Shown: positions 16,220 to 25,455, counted from the stretch's first letter. The stretch is 64,000 nucleotides of DNA from Yanshouia hominis (GCA_014385025.1 JACRTB010000011.1:1-64000), one strand, 5' to 3'. Translations and numbers: made by a program. The notes: generated by a model not told the origin, from the sequence alone.

Positions 16220-17191
16220 TCACACCGCCCAGTCGGAATGCGGCCCGACGGTATAGCCCTTTTCGCGGATCAGGTCGATCACCTCCGGCAGGATCTGGGC
16301 ATTGGTCGCGCTTACCGAGTGCAGCAGCATAATCTCGCCCGGATGCAGAAATTTCTCAATCCGCGCGCGGGCCGCCGCGGGATCAGGCTGGTTGTTCGGG
16401 TCCCAATCGTTGTAGGCGAAGCTCCAGAACAGGCTCTTGTAGCCCATCTGCTGCATCAGAGCCAGCGACTGCTCGGAAAATTCTCCCTCCGGGAAGCGGA
16501 AAAGCCGCATTTCATAGCCGAAGTTTTCCCGCAGGTAGTTCTGCATCCAAATCGCGTCGGCGGCGGAATCCTCGATCGAGAGGTCTCTGCAGTAAACCTT
16601 GTGGCTGTCCGAGTGATTCCCGAGGATATGTCCCTCGTCGATCATCCGCTGTACCAGCTCGGGCTGGCTGCGGACATAATGTCCGGTGAGAAAAAAGACC
16701 GCCCGCACCCCCTTCTCCTTGAGAGTGTCCAGAATCGGAGCGGTATAGCCGTTCTCATAGCCCTGATCAAAGGTCAGGGCTATGGTCTTTTCGTTCTCGG
16801 CGCCGATAAAGCAGGCGTTATACTTGCCAAAGCGATCCTGCAGGCCGGTGCAGGCGGTTGAGCGTCCCAAATCGTCCTGAATGGTGCCGGGGCCCCATTT
16901 CACCGGTTCGTTCGAGAGCTTGCCGATCGCAAGGAAGTCGGCGCTCATTGCCAGCGCCGGAAGATCAAGGGCAGGCTCGGATTCCGGCTCCGGCGCAGAG
17001 CTTTCCTCCCAGCCGTCGGGCAGACTGCTGCTCGGAAGATCAGGAACATAGTCGTCCGGATCTCCCACCTGCGCGTAGGAAATTGAGGAAGCGCCGTCGA
17101 GATTCCGCGAGCAGGCGGAGCAGCCGGGAATCACCGCCCCCGCCGCGAGAGCCGTGCAGAGAAGCAAAATTGCGGTTCGATTCAACATCAT
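16220..17191 (-). CDS. pdaA: PdaA-like polysaccharide deacetylase (spore cortex delta-lactam pathway)
   Basis: Encodes 323 residues: a lipobox-like leader (VIPGC), an acidic Pro/Ser linker and a NodB-type deacetylase domain from about residue 115. The core TFDQGYENGYT, LTGHYVRSQPELVQRM, LGNHSDSH, FRFPEGEFSE and FWSFAYNDWD closely follow PdaA of spore formers, which removes the acetyl group from muramic acid during cortex muramic-delta-lactam synthesis and so permits germination. The second metal-site residue is Gln in FDQG; PdaA proteins have Asn there rather than the usual Asp, so this is in keeping with the subfamily. GGAGG precedes the ATG. It lies 175 bp downstream of rsmE and is probably expressed separately. 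Confidence 0.85.
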   Translation of the reverse strand: MMLNRTAILLLCTALAAGAVIPGCSACSRNLDGASSISYAQVGDPDDYVPDLPSSSLPDGWEESSAPEPESEPALDLPALAMSADFLAIGKLSNEPVKWGPGTIQDDLGRSTACTGLQDRFGKYNACFIGAENEKTIALTFDQGYENGYTAPILDTLKEKGVRAVFFLTGHYVRSQPELVQRMIDEGHILGNHSDSHKVYCRDLSIEDSAADAIWMQNYLRENFGYEMRLFRFPEGEFSEQSLALMQQMGYKSLFWSFAYNDWDPNNQPDPAAARARIEKFLHPGEIMLLHSVSATNAQILPEVIDLIREKGYTVGPHSDWAV

Positions 17192-17366
17192 TCGAAAGCC
17201 TCCAAATTACCGAAAGGTTGGCGGAATATCCCGCCTGTACCAACAGTCTGCCCAATTCCGTCCGGAAAAGCACTGGCAGATTTTGCACAGCCGCTTCGAA
17301 CGCTTCGAAGCGGTGCCGGCGCCAATCGGCAGAGCCTCCGTTTGGGTACGCCCCGGCCAAAACGGG

Positions 17367-18089
17367 TCAGTCAAGATCCCCCATGGCAAAAAGCAGGGCC
17401 GACAAAGCCGCGATCGGCGCGGTTTCACAGCGCAGAATCCGCGGACCCAGCGACGCAGGACGCACAGAGCGGGCGCGCGCCCCGGCAATCTCATCAGGGG
17501 AGAATCCGCCCTCGCTGCCGATCAGCAGCGCGGTCTTGCAGGGAGCCCCGGGAAGCTGTGCACGCAGCGGCGGACACTCCCCTTCATACAGTGTGAAGGA
17601 AGCGGGAAATTGTTCCATCTCGTCGAGCGCCTGCGAAAAGGAAAGAATGCCGCGCACCGCGGGCACCCTGCCGCGTCCCGACTGCTTGGCCGCTTCAAGG
17701 GCAATCTTTTGCAGCCGCGCGACCTTCTTTTCCGCATCGGGGCCCTTGGGGCGGGAGATGCAGCGCGATGTCAGCAGCAGCACAATTTCCGCGGCGCCGA
17801 TCTCCACCGCCTTCTGTACCACCAGCTCGAGCTTGTCCCCCTTTGAAACCGCAAGATAGAGGCTCACCTCGGTTTTTGGTTCGCTTTCGCTGGGATAAAG
17901 CTCTCCCAAACGCACTGAAACCGCATCGGCGGAAAAAGAAACGATTGTTCCTTCGGCCTCGTTTCCCCTCCCGTCACAGAGAGTCAGAGATTCGCCCGCC
18001 CGCATTCGCAGTGATCGGGAGATATGCCGCGCATCCTCGCCGGTCAGCACCACCGTATCGGAGAGAGACTCCACAAAAAATCTGGGCAT
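17367..18089 (-). CDS. rsmE: 16S rRNA (uracil-1498-N3)-methyltransferase
   Basis: Encodes 240 residues, the normal RsmE length. The N-terminal PUA-like part (MPRFFVES, DARHISRSLRMRAGE) is followed by the SPOUT/trefoil-knot domain with QKAVEIGAAEIVLLLTSRC, LIGSEGGFSPDE and the closing LGPRILRCETAPIAALS. It methylates U1498 of the 30S decoding region. It starts 3 bp after the prmA stop, a gene pair widely conserved in Firmicutes. Confidence 0.95.
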   Translation of the reverse strand: MPRFFVESLSDTVVLTGEDARHISRSLRMRAGESLTLCDGRGNEAEGTIVSFSADAVSVRLGELYPSESEPKTEVSLYLAVSKGDKLELVVQKAVEIGAAEIVLLLTSRCISRPKGPDAEKKVARLQKIALEAAKQSGRGRVPAVRGILSFSQALDEMEQFPASFTLYEGECPPLRAQLPGAPCKTALLIGSEGGFSPDEIAGARARSVRPASLGPRILRCETAPIAALSALLFAMGDLD

Positions 18090-18092
18090 CGT

Positions 18093-19019
18093 CTATCCCG
18101 CCTTTCGGCAGGCGATTGCCGCCCACCCGTTCTGCAGCTCAGTTTCAAACGGTTCCAGCCCGGCGGCACGCAGCCCCGCCTCCACCTCTCCGCAGCGGGT
18201 ATCGATAATACCCGAGACGACACAGACACTGTTTTCATGCATCAGGGCGGGCAGGTCCTTCGAAAGGCGCAGAATCGCGTCCGCCACGATATTCGCGCAG
18301 ATAAGGTCGAAGGGACCTGTCACGTCGGCCGCGAGATCCCCGCAGATCAGCTCGATTTCGCCGCAGCCGTTGAGGGCGGCGTTCTCCCTCGCCACGCGGA
18401 CCGCAACCTCGTCGATATCCACCCCGACGGTGCGCGCGCTGCCCAGCAGCCTCGCGCAGATGGCAAGAATCCCGCTGCCGGTGCCGACGTCCAGCATGCT
18501 CATGCCGGGACGCAGCGAACGCTCCAGCAGCTTCAGGCAGAGACGGGTCGTCTCATGGGTTCCGGTGCCGAAAGCCATGCCGGGATCAAGGCGGATGATC
18601 TTCTGTCCCTCCCGGGGATGATACTCCTCCCAGGAAGGGCAGATGGCCAGCCGGGCGGAAAGCTCGATCGGATGGTAATACCGCTTCCACGCGGTTGACC
18701 AGTCCTCCTCCCGGACCCCCTCGGTCGAAATCTCCACCGGGATGCCGCATTCCTCGCAGCGCCGCCCGATATAGGAAATCGGCTCGGCGGGACTCATCTC
18801 AGGCGGCAGGTAGAGGTGAACCAGCGCGTGAGCGCGGTCCTTCGCCACCAGTTCCTCATCGATGAGATCGATGTGGGCAATCTCCAGCGTTTTTTCCTCA
18901 AGATCGGAGTAGTCCTCGATATAAAGTCCCGCTCCCACCACCATCTGGGCAATGGCGGCCATCTCGTCGAGATCTTCGACGGCGACGCGGCAGGTCAGCT
19001 CGGTCCATTGGTTTTCCAT
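18093..19019 (-). CDS. prmA: Ribosomal protein L11 methyltransferase
   Basis: Encodes 308 residues from the ATG at 19019, with AAAGGAG 6 nt upstream. The N-terminal substrate-binding domain (MENQWTELTC...) leads to a class-I methyltransferase with GMAFGTGTHETTRLCL, LDVGTGSGILAI and ANIVADAIL, all diagnostic of PrmA, which methylates Lys and N-terminal amines of L11. It is cotranscribed with rsmE. The open frame extends further upstream, but only this start has a ribosome site and the family N terminus. Confidence 0.94.
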   Translation of the reverse strand: MENQWTELTCRVAVEDLDEMAAIAQMVVGAGLYIEDYSDLEEKTLEIAHIDLIDEELVAKDRAHALVHLYLPPEMSPAEPISYIGRRCEECGIPVEISTEGVREEDWSTAWKRYYHPIELSARLAICPSWEEYHPREGQKIIRLDPGMAFGTGTHETTRLCLKLLERSLRPGMSMLDVGTGSGILAICARLLGSARTVGVDIDEVAVRVARENAALNGCGEIELICGDLAADVTGPFDLICANIVADAILRLSKDLPALMHENSVCVVSGIIDTRCGEVEAGLRAAGLEPFETELQNGWAAIACRKAG

Positions 19020-19213
19020 AACGCTCTCCTTTGCGATTGATGTCGTTTTTTCCAGTATACCCTTTTTTGCGCCGGGACTCAATATGAAAAGACGGCTCTC
19101 CGAAAAACGGAATCCCGCATTTTGATCATGGCATTTCTCCGGAGGCGGCCCGGGGGACAGGTGCACTCCGGCCGTTTTGCAGTCGCTGCTGGACCCTCCA
19201 TGCTTTGTTTTGA

Positions 19214-19243
19214 TACTATTCGGCATGCATCCGGGCATATACT
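19214..19243 (+). promoter_or_regulatory. Candidate SigE (mother-cell sporulation) promoter
   Basis: TACTATT at 19214-19220 matches the Bacillus SigE -35 consensus KMATATT at 6 of 7 positions. After 15 bp, CATATACT at 19236-19243 matches the -10 consensus CATACAnT with one mismatch. It lies about 48 bp before the start codon of the catalase-fold gene. SigE consensus use in this taxon is assumed from established Bacillus/Clostridium knowledge. Confidence 0.5.
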
Positions 19244-19290
19244 CTATGTGAATGATCCTGTGAGAACACAAAGAATAAGGAGGAATCGCG

Positions 19291-21555
19291 TTGCAACGAT
19301 CAAACAACCCGAGCACCTTTGACCATGCGACGATGGAACAGCTGATGGCGCGCTACCGCGCCGAACTGCTCAGCTATCAGCGGGCGACCCCGCCCGGAAG
19401 GCCGACCCTCGCACAAAACCTGCGGTCAGTCACCGAAACCCGAAGCCTCTCTCCCGAGCCATCCAAGCCAAAGCCCGCACCGAAAACGGAATCTTCTGCC
19501 CCGCCGAAGCCATCCGCCGCGGTCATCCCGGACCCTATTCCCGCCGCGATGATCGAACCTGTACCCGCACCGGAACCCGCGCCCGCCGCGATGATTGAAC
19601 CCGCACCCGTGCCGGAACCCGCGCCCGCCGCGATGATCGAGTCCGCACCCTCTTCCGCCATGATCGCGGGGTTTGCCGCCTCGGTAGCCGCCGATCTTAC
19701 CGCGGGAATCTTCGCCGCGGCGGCGGCCGTCAGCGGCCCGGAAATTGTCGCTGAGGCAAAAGCGGAAGAAACAGAGGAGCTTCTTCTCACCGGTTCTGCC
19801 ACGGAGACCGCTCTTCCGGAAACACCCGAGCTGACGAAAAAAGCATCCGAACAGATGCGCAGCACCCTTGCGGAGAGCCTTGCCAACATTACGGATGCAA
19901 GGGTTCTCCGCCCCCGGTGCGCCGGATGCGGCGACCCCGAGGATATCGCAAACAACGCGCCAAGCCGGTACCGCAGCCAACTGCCGGAAGAACCAGGGGA
20001 GCCGCACCACTGCCCCTGCGGGGAAACCCCCGCCGAACCCGGAGAGGAGACGCTTCCGCTGCCGACTCCCGCGCTGCCCGCCGAGCCTTGCGGGAAAACT
20101 CCCGCCGAACCCGGAGAGGGGCCGCTTCCGCTGCCGACCCCCGCGCTGCCCGCCGAGCCCTGCGGGGAAACTCCCGCCGAACCCGGAGAAGGGCCGCTTC
20201 CGCTGCCGACTCCCGCGCTGCCCGCCGAACCCTGCGGGGACACTTCCGCCAAGCCCGAAGAGGGGCCGCTTCCGCTGCCGACTCCCGCGCTGCCCGCCGA
20301 ACCCTGCGGGGACACTTCCGCCAAGCCCGAAGAGGGGCCGCTTCCGCTGCCGACCCCCGCGCTGCCCGCCGAACCCTGCGAGGAAACCCCCGCCGAACCC
20401 TGCGGGGACACTTCCGCCGAACCCGGAGAGGGGCCGCTTCCGCTGCCGACCCCCGCGCTGCCTGCCGAGCCCTGCGAAGTGTCCCCCATTCTTTCGGCTT
20501 GCAGTCCGGAGCATCGGGGACTTTGCTGCGGTCACACCGAATATGAAAAATGCATCGGCTCCTATGGGACCTTCCGGTCCTATGAAAAACTCGGTCACCT
20601 CACAAAAGCCTCCTTCCTGCAAAATCCGGGAGAGCCGGTGGAGGTGCTCGCCCGCTTTGCCGCCGATCTGCCGGACGGCGGCGCCGACGCCTCCCGCTGC
20701 CGCAGGAGCTTTTCGGTCAAATTTTTCTGCAAAAAAGGGGAGTACGACCTGCTTGGACAACATCTGCCGGTAACGGTCGGATGTGAACAGCAGGCGGTGC
20801 TGGCCTGCTGCGCCACAACCCGCGCCGACCCGGTCACCGGGTTGCGCAGCCGCTCGCGCTTCTGGGAGTATGTCGCAGAAAATCCGGTGGCGCTCAACGC
20901 CGCCGTCTGGCTTTATTCCGATCTTGGCACCATTGGCAGCTACCGCGCAATCGACGGATTCTGCTCTCCGTCGGTCTGGACCAACTCGCGCGGTGAAACA
21001 CGCCTCGCGCGCTGCTGCTGGCTTTCCCGCCAACGGCCCCAGACCCTCACCCGCTTTGAGTCCGAGGAACTCTGCGGCTACGATCCCGACGCGGTGGCCC
21101 GGGACTTTGTCACCGCTGTCACACGGGGCGAGTTGCCGCAGTACGAACTGGCGGTTCAGCTTCTGGAGCCGAACCGCTCTCTCCCGTTCGACCCCTATGA
21201 TCCCACTCTGATCTGGCCGCAGGAGATCGCTCCGCCGCGCCGGATAGGACTGATGACCCTCAACCGGCTGCCGGAGAGGATTCACCCGGATCTCGACGCC
21301 GGACGGTTCGACGCCTCCCATCTGATTGACGGGATCGAGGCGGCGCCTTTGGCCCTGCCCGCCGAGGGCAGAGAGCTTTCACAAGCGGGGGACCATCTCC
21401 GCGAACTGAGCGAGCGGGAGCGCAGACGCCTAATCGATAATCTCTGCGATGAACTGATGCAGCTTCCCGCCGAACTGCTGGAAGAGATTCTGATTCTCTT
21501 CACGAAAGCCGATCTCGGATTCGGTCAGGCGCTGACGGCGGCGCTCGGGGGATGA
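19291..21555 (+). CDS. Catalase-fold protein with degenerate active site and Pro/Cys repeat region (possible spore coat protein)
   Basis: Encodes 754 residues from a TTG preceded by AAGGAGG. Residues 1-240 are Ala/Pro/Glu-rich low complexity. Residues 241-396 hold about six 24-residue repeats (PAEPCG-TPAEPGEGPLPLPTPAL). Residues 420-754 align along the whole of haem catalase, including GSYGTFRSYEKL, SFSVKFFCKKGEYDLLGQH, WLYSDLGTIGSYRAIDGF, FDPYDPTLIWP, LNRLPE and a catalase-rel-like C terminus with TKADLGFGQALTAALG. The distal catalytic His position is Tyr418, the active-site Asn region reads GQHLPV, and the region of the haem-ligand Tyr motif is absent. It is therefore probably not a catalase. 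A SigE-like promoter and the Cys-rich repeats suggest a coat protein. Confidence 0.75.
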   Translation: MQRSNNPSTFDHATMEQLMARYRAELLSYQRATPPGRPTLAQNLRSVTETRSLSPEPSKPKPAPKTESSAPPKPSAAVIPDPIPAAMIEPVPAPEPAPAAMIEPAPVPEPAPAAMIESAPSSAMIAGFAASVAADLTAGIFAAAAAVSGPEIVAEAKAEETEELLLTGSATETALPETPELTKKASEQMRSTLAESLANITDARVLRPRCAGCGDPEDIANNAPSRYRSQLPEEPGEPHHCPCGETPAEPGEETLPLPTPALPAEPCGKTPAEPGEGPLPLPTPALPAEPCGETPAEPGEGPLPLPTPALPAEPCGDTSAKPEEGPLPLPTPALPAEPCGDTSAKPEEGPLPLPTPALPAEPCEETPAEPCGDTSAEPGEGPLPLPTPALPAEPCEVSPILSACSPEHRGLCCGHTEYEKCIGSYGTFRSYEKLGHLTKASFLQNPGEPVEVLARFAADLPDGGADASRCRRSFSVKFFCKKGEYDLLGQHLPVTVGCEQQAVLACCATTRADPVTGLRSRSRFWEYVAENPVALNAAVWLYSDLGTIGSYRAIDGFCSPSVWTNSRGETRLARCCWLSRQRPQTLTRFESEELCGYDPDAVARDFVTAVTRGELPQYELAVQLLEPNRSLPFDPYDPTLIWPQEIAPPRRIGLMTLNRLPERIHPDLDAGRFDASHLIDGIEAAPLALPAEGRELSQAGDHLRELSERERRRLIDNLCDELMQLPAELLEEILILFTKADLGFGQALTAALGG
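20011..20484 (+). repeat. 72-bp in-frame tandem repeats
   Basis: About six copies of a 72-bp unit encode 24 residues each. The third and fourth are almost identical, and the fifth carries an 8-codon insertion. Copy number is likely to vary between strains through slippage or recombination. Confidence 0.9.
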
Positions 21556-22424
21556 GACGCCCGCGTCCCTTCGCCTGCGTCGCGCTGGGGATACGCGGCG
21601 CGGCGGTGTTCCTGCTGGCCGCTCTGCTGATCAGCGCCTCAACAAAGCTGCCGGACCCGCTCGCCGCCGGTTCGCAGGGAACGGAGCTGCCGATCCTCAT
21701 GTACCACAGCGTGCTTCGGGATGAAAAAAGGTCCGGGAAGTACATCGTCAGCCCTCATACGATCGAAGAGGATCTTGCCTATCTCTCCGGTCACGGATAT
21801 ACCGCCATTCTTCCGGCGGAGCTGGCCGGCATCGTCAACCGCGGCGGCCGGCTGCCGGAAAAGCCTGTCATCATTTCCCTTGACGACGGTTATCTCAATA
21901 ATCTCACCTATGTCCTGCCGCTGCTCGAGCAATACGATATGAAGGCGGTCATCGCCGTCGTCGGCTCCTATTCCGAGAAATTTTCGGAGAAGCCCGACCC
22001 CAATCCGGCCTACGCCCATCTGACCTGGGCCGATATTACCCTGCTGGCGGATTCCGGGCGGATCGAGATCGCCAATCACTCCTACGACATGCACCGGCAG
22101 TCTCCGCGCAGGGGGGCAAAGAGAAAAGCCGGAGAGAGCGCCTCCGATTACTACAACGCCCTGGTGGAGGATACCGGCCGCACGCAGTCTCTGCTCGAGG
22201 AATACTGCGGCATCCTTCCCACCACCTATGCCTATCCTTATGGGCATATCAGCCCCGAATCGGTGCCGATTCTGCGCGAAATGGGTTTTACCGTCCTCCT
22301 TACCTGCACGGAGAAGGTCAACCGAATCGGAAACGACCCCGAGGTTCTCTTTTCCCTCGGGCGCTTCAACCGGGCGGGCGGCGTCTCCACCGAAAAGTTT
22401 ATGAAGCAGATCGGAATTGAATGA
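21552..22424 (+). CDS. Polysaccharide deacetylase family protein
   Basis: Encodes 290 residues and overlaps the previous stop by 4 bp (ATGA), so the two genes are translationally coupled. An N-terminal membrane anchor (residues 12-31) is followed by a NodB domain with PILMYHSVL, SLDDGY (metal-binding Asp pair) and NHSYDMH (metal His pair), then YAYPYGHIS and LLTC. It should act outside the membrane on peptidoglycan or another N-acetylated glycan. Coupling to a probable coat protein under a SigE-like promoter suggests a sporulation role; this is inferred. Confidence 0.85.
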   Translation: MRRPRPFACVALGIRGAAVFLLAALLISASTKLPDPLAAGSQGTELPILMYHSVLRDEKRSGKYIVSPHTIEEDLAYLSGHGYTAILPAELAGIVNRGGRLPEKPVIISLDDGYLNNLTYVLPLLEQYDMKAVIAVVGSYSEKFSEKPDPNPAYAHLTWADITLLADSGRIEIANHSYDMHRQSPRRGAKRKAGESASDYYNALVEDTGRTQSLLEEYCGILPTTYAYPYGHISPESVPILREMGFTVLLTCTEKVNRIGNDPEVLFSLGRFNRAGGVSTEKFMKQIGIE

Positions 22425-22562
22425 ACGTCAGCAAAAGGGAAACGGCGCCTCCGGGCGGTTGTTCATCTTTTTTCGTTTCTTTTTGCGAAAATTTGTGGTA
22501 TGATACCTACATTCAAATCAATGCTCCGGCCGGATGACGGCCGGCCCTGTCAGGAGGATGAC

Positions 22563-23018
22563 ATGATGGCTTTTGAAAAAATCGGCAAGGTGCTTGGCAA
22601 TATCGCATCGACCACTGCCAAAAAAGCGGGCGAACAGGTCCAGATCACGAAACTCGGCATCGACCGCGCCGGGCTTGAAAAACAAATTGAAGGGGTCTAT
22701 GCCGCGATCGGACGCTACTGCTACAGCAAGGCAAAGGCCGGTGAATCGCTGCCGGAGGAAATGCTCGACTACTGCCGGGACATCGACCTGCTCTACCAGC
22801 AGATCGAGGAGATCGACGAGGAAATCTCCCAGCACAAATCCGAACGGGATGCCGCGGAATATACCGTTTCGTCCGGCCTGTCCGGCGGCGCGGAACAGCC
22901 GCTGAGCTTCGACGCCTCCTTTGAACCGGCGCGGGAGGAAGCCCCGGCGCAGGACGGCGCGCAGGAGGAAACGGTGGAAAGCGCCACCGCCGCGCTTGAC
23001 GAGGCGGACGGAAAATAG
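22563..23018 (+). CDS. Coiled-coil hypothetical protein
   Basis: Encodes 151 residues. The ATG at 22563 lies 5 nt after GGAGG; the adjacent ATG at 22566 (8 nt) is equally likely. Residues 5-105 are highly charged and helical (GLEKQIEGVYAAIGRYCY, YCRDIDLLYQQIEEIDEEIS), suggesting a coiled coil. The acidic Ala/Glu-rich tail is low complexity. There is no signal peptide. Similar small proteins often end in a zinc ribbon, but none is present here. Function unknown. Confidence 0.7.
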   Translation: MMAFEKIGKVLGNIASTTAKKAGEQVQITKLGIDRAGLEKQIEGVYAAIGRYCYSKAKAGESLPEEMLDYCRDIDLLYQQIEEIDEEISQHKSERDAAEYTVSSGLSGGAEQPLSFDASFEPAREEAPAQDGAQEETVESATAALDEADGK

Positions 23019-23068
23019 CCAAAACCAAAGACGCTCCGAGGCCGCGGCTTTCCGCCGAAAAATCAGAA

Positions 23069-23112
23069 AAGCAGCCGGGATCATGGAGAAAAATCCACAG
23101 TCCCGGCTGCTT
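23069..23112 (+). terminator. Stem-loop after the coiled-coil gene
   Basis: A 12-bp perfect stem (23069-23080 with 23101-23112) and a 20-nt loop are followed by a pyrimidine-rich but T-poor tail. The remaining bases to the pckG promoter (23113-23351) show no gene or other signal. Confidence 0.5.
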
Positions 23113-23351
23113 CCCTGTTCTCGGGCAGCGTCCCGCGCCGGACGGACCGGTTGATTTTACCCGTCCTTTTGCGGGGGAAAACGCACCGGACAATGCGGGA
23201 CGCCGGATTTGACACGCCCGCAAAACAACGGCAGGGCTGTCTGTGCTTTTTCCCGCCCTCCGCTTTCAGGGCCGGACGCCCGTCCAAAATCCGTCCGGCG
23301 GCGCCGGTCTCCGTTCCAAAGCGAAAAGAATGGAAATTCTCTTACATTTCA

Positions 23352-23380
23352 TTGCTATTTTTCTCCGGTATGGCTATAAT
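23352..23380 (+). promoter_or_regulatory. Strong SigA-type promoter of pckG
   Basis: TTGCTA at 23352-23357, a 17-bp spacer and consensus TATAAT at 23375-23380, leaving a leader of about 60 nt. This fits high expression of a central metabolic enzyme. Confidence 0.85.
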
Positions 23381-23446
23381 AGAGGTAGTGCCGTCCAACT
23401 TTGCGACGGCAGTCAACGATTCTGAAATGACTGGGAGGCAACTGTA

Positions 23447-25207
23447 ATGACAACGAACAAGACTGTTCTGACCTGGGTCGACGAAGCGGTCGCCCTGTGC
23501 AAGCCGGACCATGTTTTATGGATTGACGGCAGCGACAAGCAGGCCGATACGCTCCGGCAGGAAGCGTTCGGTACCGGCGAGCTGATTCCCCTCAATCAGG
23601 ACAAGCTGCCCGGCTGTGTGCTGCACCGCTCCGATGTCAACGACGTCGCCCGCGTCGAGGACCGCACCTTCATCTGCTGCCGTAGGAAAGAGGACGCCGG
23701 CCCGACCAATAACTGGTTCGACCCCAAAGAGGCCTATCCGACCCTGCGCAAGCTTTATGACGGCTGCATGAAGGGCCGCACCATGTATGTGATTCCTTTC
23801 GTGATGGGACCGCTCGGCTCTCCCTCCGCCAAAATCGGCGTTGAGGTGACCGACTCGATCTACGTCACCCTCTCGATGCTGATCATGACCCGCGCGGGCC
23901 AGTGCGCTCTCGATGAGCTGGGACAGTCGAACGACTGGGTCCGCTGCCTGCATTCCAAGGCCGAGCTGGACCCCGCCAAGCGCTACATTTGCCATTTCCC
24001 CGAAGATAACGCCATCTGGTCGATCAATTCGGGCTACGGCGGCAACGCGCTGATGGGCAAGAAGTGCTTTGCGCTGCGCATCGCCTCCTACCAGGCAAAG
24101 ACCGAGGGGTGGATGGCCGAGCATATGATGATTCTCGGCATCCAGGACCCGCAGGGCAATACCCGCTATGTGGCCGCCGCTTTCCCGTCGGCCTGCGGAA
24201 AGACCAACCTTGCCATGCTGATTCCGCCTGAGATCTATCAGGAAAAGGGCTATAAGGCATGGTGTGTCGGCGACGACATCGCCTGGATGCGCATCGGCGA
24301 GGATGGACGCCTCTACGCGATCAACGCCGAAAAGGGCTTCTTCGGCGTCGCGCCCGGAACCAACGCCAAGTCCAACCCCAACGCGCTGGCCACCACCACC
24401 CGCAACACCATCTTCACCAATGTCGCGCTTAACCTTGACGACAATACCGTCTGGTGGGAAGGACTGGATAAGAACCCGCCCAAGAACGCGCTCGATTGGA
24501 AGGGGAATCCCTGGAATCCCGATATGGAAGTAAAGGCCGCTCATCCCAACTCCCGCTTCACCGCGCCGGCCGAGAACTGCCCGGTCATCAGCGACCAGTT
24601 CAACGACCCGCAGGGTGTGCCGATCGATGCGATCATCTTTGGCGGACGCCGGGCCAAGACCGCTCCGCTGGTCTATCAGGCCCGCGACTGGGAGCATGGC
24701 GTTTTCGTCGGCTCGATCATGGCCTCCGAGACGACCGCTGCCACAACCGGCAAGGTCGGCGTTGTCCGCCGCGACCCGATGGCAATGCTGCCCTTCTGCG
24801 GCTATAACATGGGCGACTACTGGCAGCACTGGCTCGAGATGGGCAAAAAGCTGGGCGACAAGGCCCCGAAGATCTTCAACGTCAACTGGTTCCGCCTCGA
24901 CGATGAGGGCCACTTCATCTGGCCCGGCTTCGGTGACAACATGCGTGTCATCATGTGGATTCTCGGCCGCGCCGACGGCACTGCCAACGCGGTGGAAACG
25001 GCGATCGGCTATGAGCCCACCCCCGATGATATCAACCTTGACGGTCTGGACTTCTCGAAGGAGCAGCTGGCAGAAATTCTCGAGGTCGATCCCGCCCTTT
25101 GGCGCGAGGATATGGAAAGCGTCGAGCAGTTCTATGCCAGGTTCGGCGACAAGCTGCCCAAGGAGCTGAAGGCTCAGCTGGAAGCCCTCAAGAAGCGCCT
25201 GGGTTAA
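23447..25207 (+). CDS. pckG: Phosphoenolpyruvate carboxykinase (GTP)
   Basis: Encodes 586 residues, typical of the GTP-dependent class. The P-loop FPSACGKTN (residues 246-254), NSGYGGNAL, GDDIAWM, APGTNAKSNPNA and FGGRRAKTAPLV are diagnostic. It interconverts oxaloacetate and PEP with GTP/GDP. In fermentative anaerobes it often runs in the PEP-carboxylating direction. Its strong promoter and the co-directional microprotein gene just downstream suggest one high-level transcript. GGGAGG precedes the ATG. Confidence 0.97.
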   Translation: MTTNKTVLTWVDEAVALCKPDHVLWIDGSDKQADTLRQEAFGTGELIPLNQDKLPGCVLHRSDVNDVARVEDRTFICCRRKEDAGPTNNWFDPKEAYPTLRKLYDGCMKGRTMYVIPFVMGPLGSPSAKIGVEVTDSIYVTLSMLIMTRAGQCALDELGQSNDWVRCLHSKAELDPAKRYICHFPEDNAIWSINSGYGGNALMGKKCFALRIASYQAKTEGWMAEHMMILGIQDPQGNTRYVAAAFPSACGKTNLAMLIPPEIYQEKGYKAWCVGDDIAWMRIGEDGRLYAINAEKGFFGVAPGTNAKSNPNALATTTRNTIFTNVALNLDDNTVWWEGLDKNPPKNALDWKGNPWNPDMEVKAAHPNSRFTAPAENCPVISDQFNDPQGVPIDAIIFGGRRAKTAPLVYQARDWEHGVFVGSIMASETTAATTGKVGVVRRDPMAMLPFCGYNMGDYWQHWLEMGKKLGDKAPKIFNVNWFRLDDEGHFIWPGFGDNMRVIMWILGRADGTANAVETAIGYEPTPDDINLDGLDFSKEQLAEILEVDPALWREDMESVEQFYARFGDKLPKELKAQLEALKKRLG

Positions 25208-25228
25208 CTGGAAATGGTGAGGAAAACG

Positions 25229-25363
25229 ATGATAGACTCCGAAAGGGTATCTTTAAGCCGTCTGCGCTGGCGGTCGATCCTCGGGATCGTCACCGTCTGC
25301 GTCGGCTGTGCCTGTTTTGTACTCAGCTGCGTCTCGGCCATGATTCTGGCCGGACGGGACTGA
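25229..25363 (+). CDS. 44-residue membrane microprotein downstream of pckG
   Basis: Begins 21 bp after the pckG stop, with GGTGAGG 6 nt before the ATG (an in-frame ATG at 25214 would add five residues). The product has a short basic N terminus (SLSRLRWRS) and one hydrophobic Cys-containing segment (about 17-40), so it is a candidate single-pass protein. It ends just before the shared terminator and is presumably cotranscribed with pckG. No family recognised. Confidence 0.55.
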   Translation: MIDSERVSLSRLRWRSILGIVTVCVGCACFVLSCVSAMILAGRD

Positions 25364-25381
25364 GCCTGTTTCCCGCTTTGG

Positions 25382-25421
25382 AAAGCCCCCGCGCCCGTTT
25401 GCCGCGGCGCGGGGGCTTTTT
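25382..25421 (+). terminator. Intrinsic terminator of the pckG operon
   Basis: A 14-bp stem (25382-25395 with 25406-25419), very GC-rich, ends in TTTTT. Confidence 0.92.
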
Positions 25422-25455
25422 GCAAGGCCATGCAAGTCATGACCCCCGCAGAGCC

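Noticed and set aside
19291-21555. Functional haem catalase
   Set aside because: The distal His, the Asn site and the haem-ligand Tyr region are not conserved, although the fold similarity is clear.
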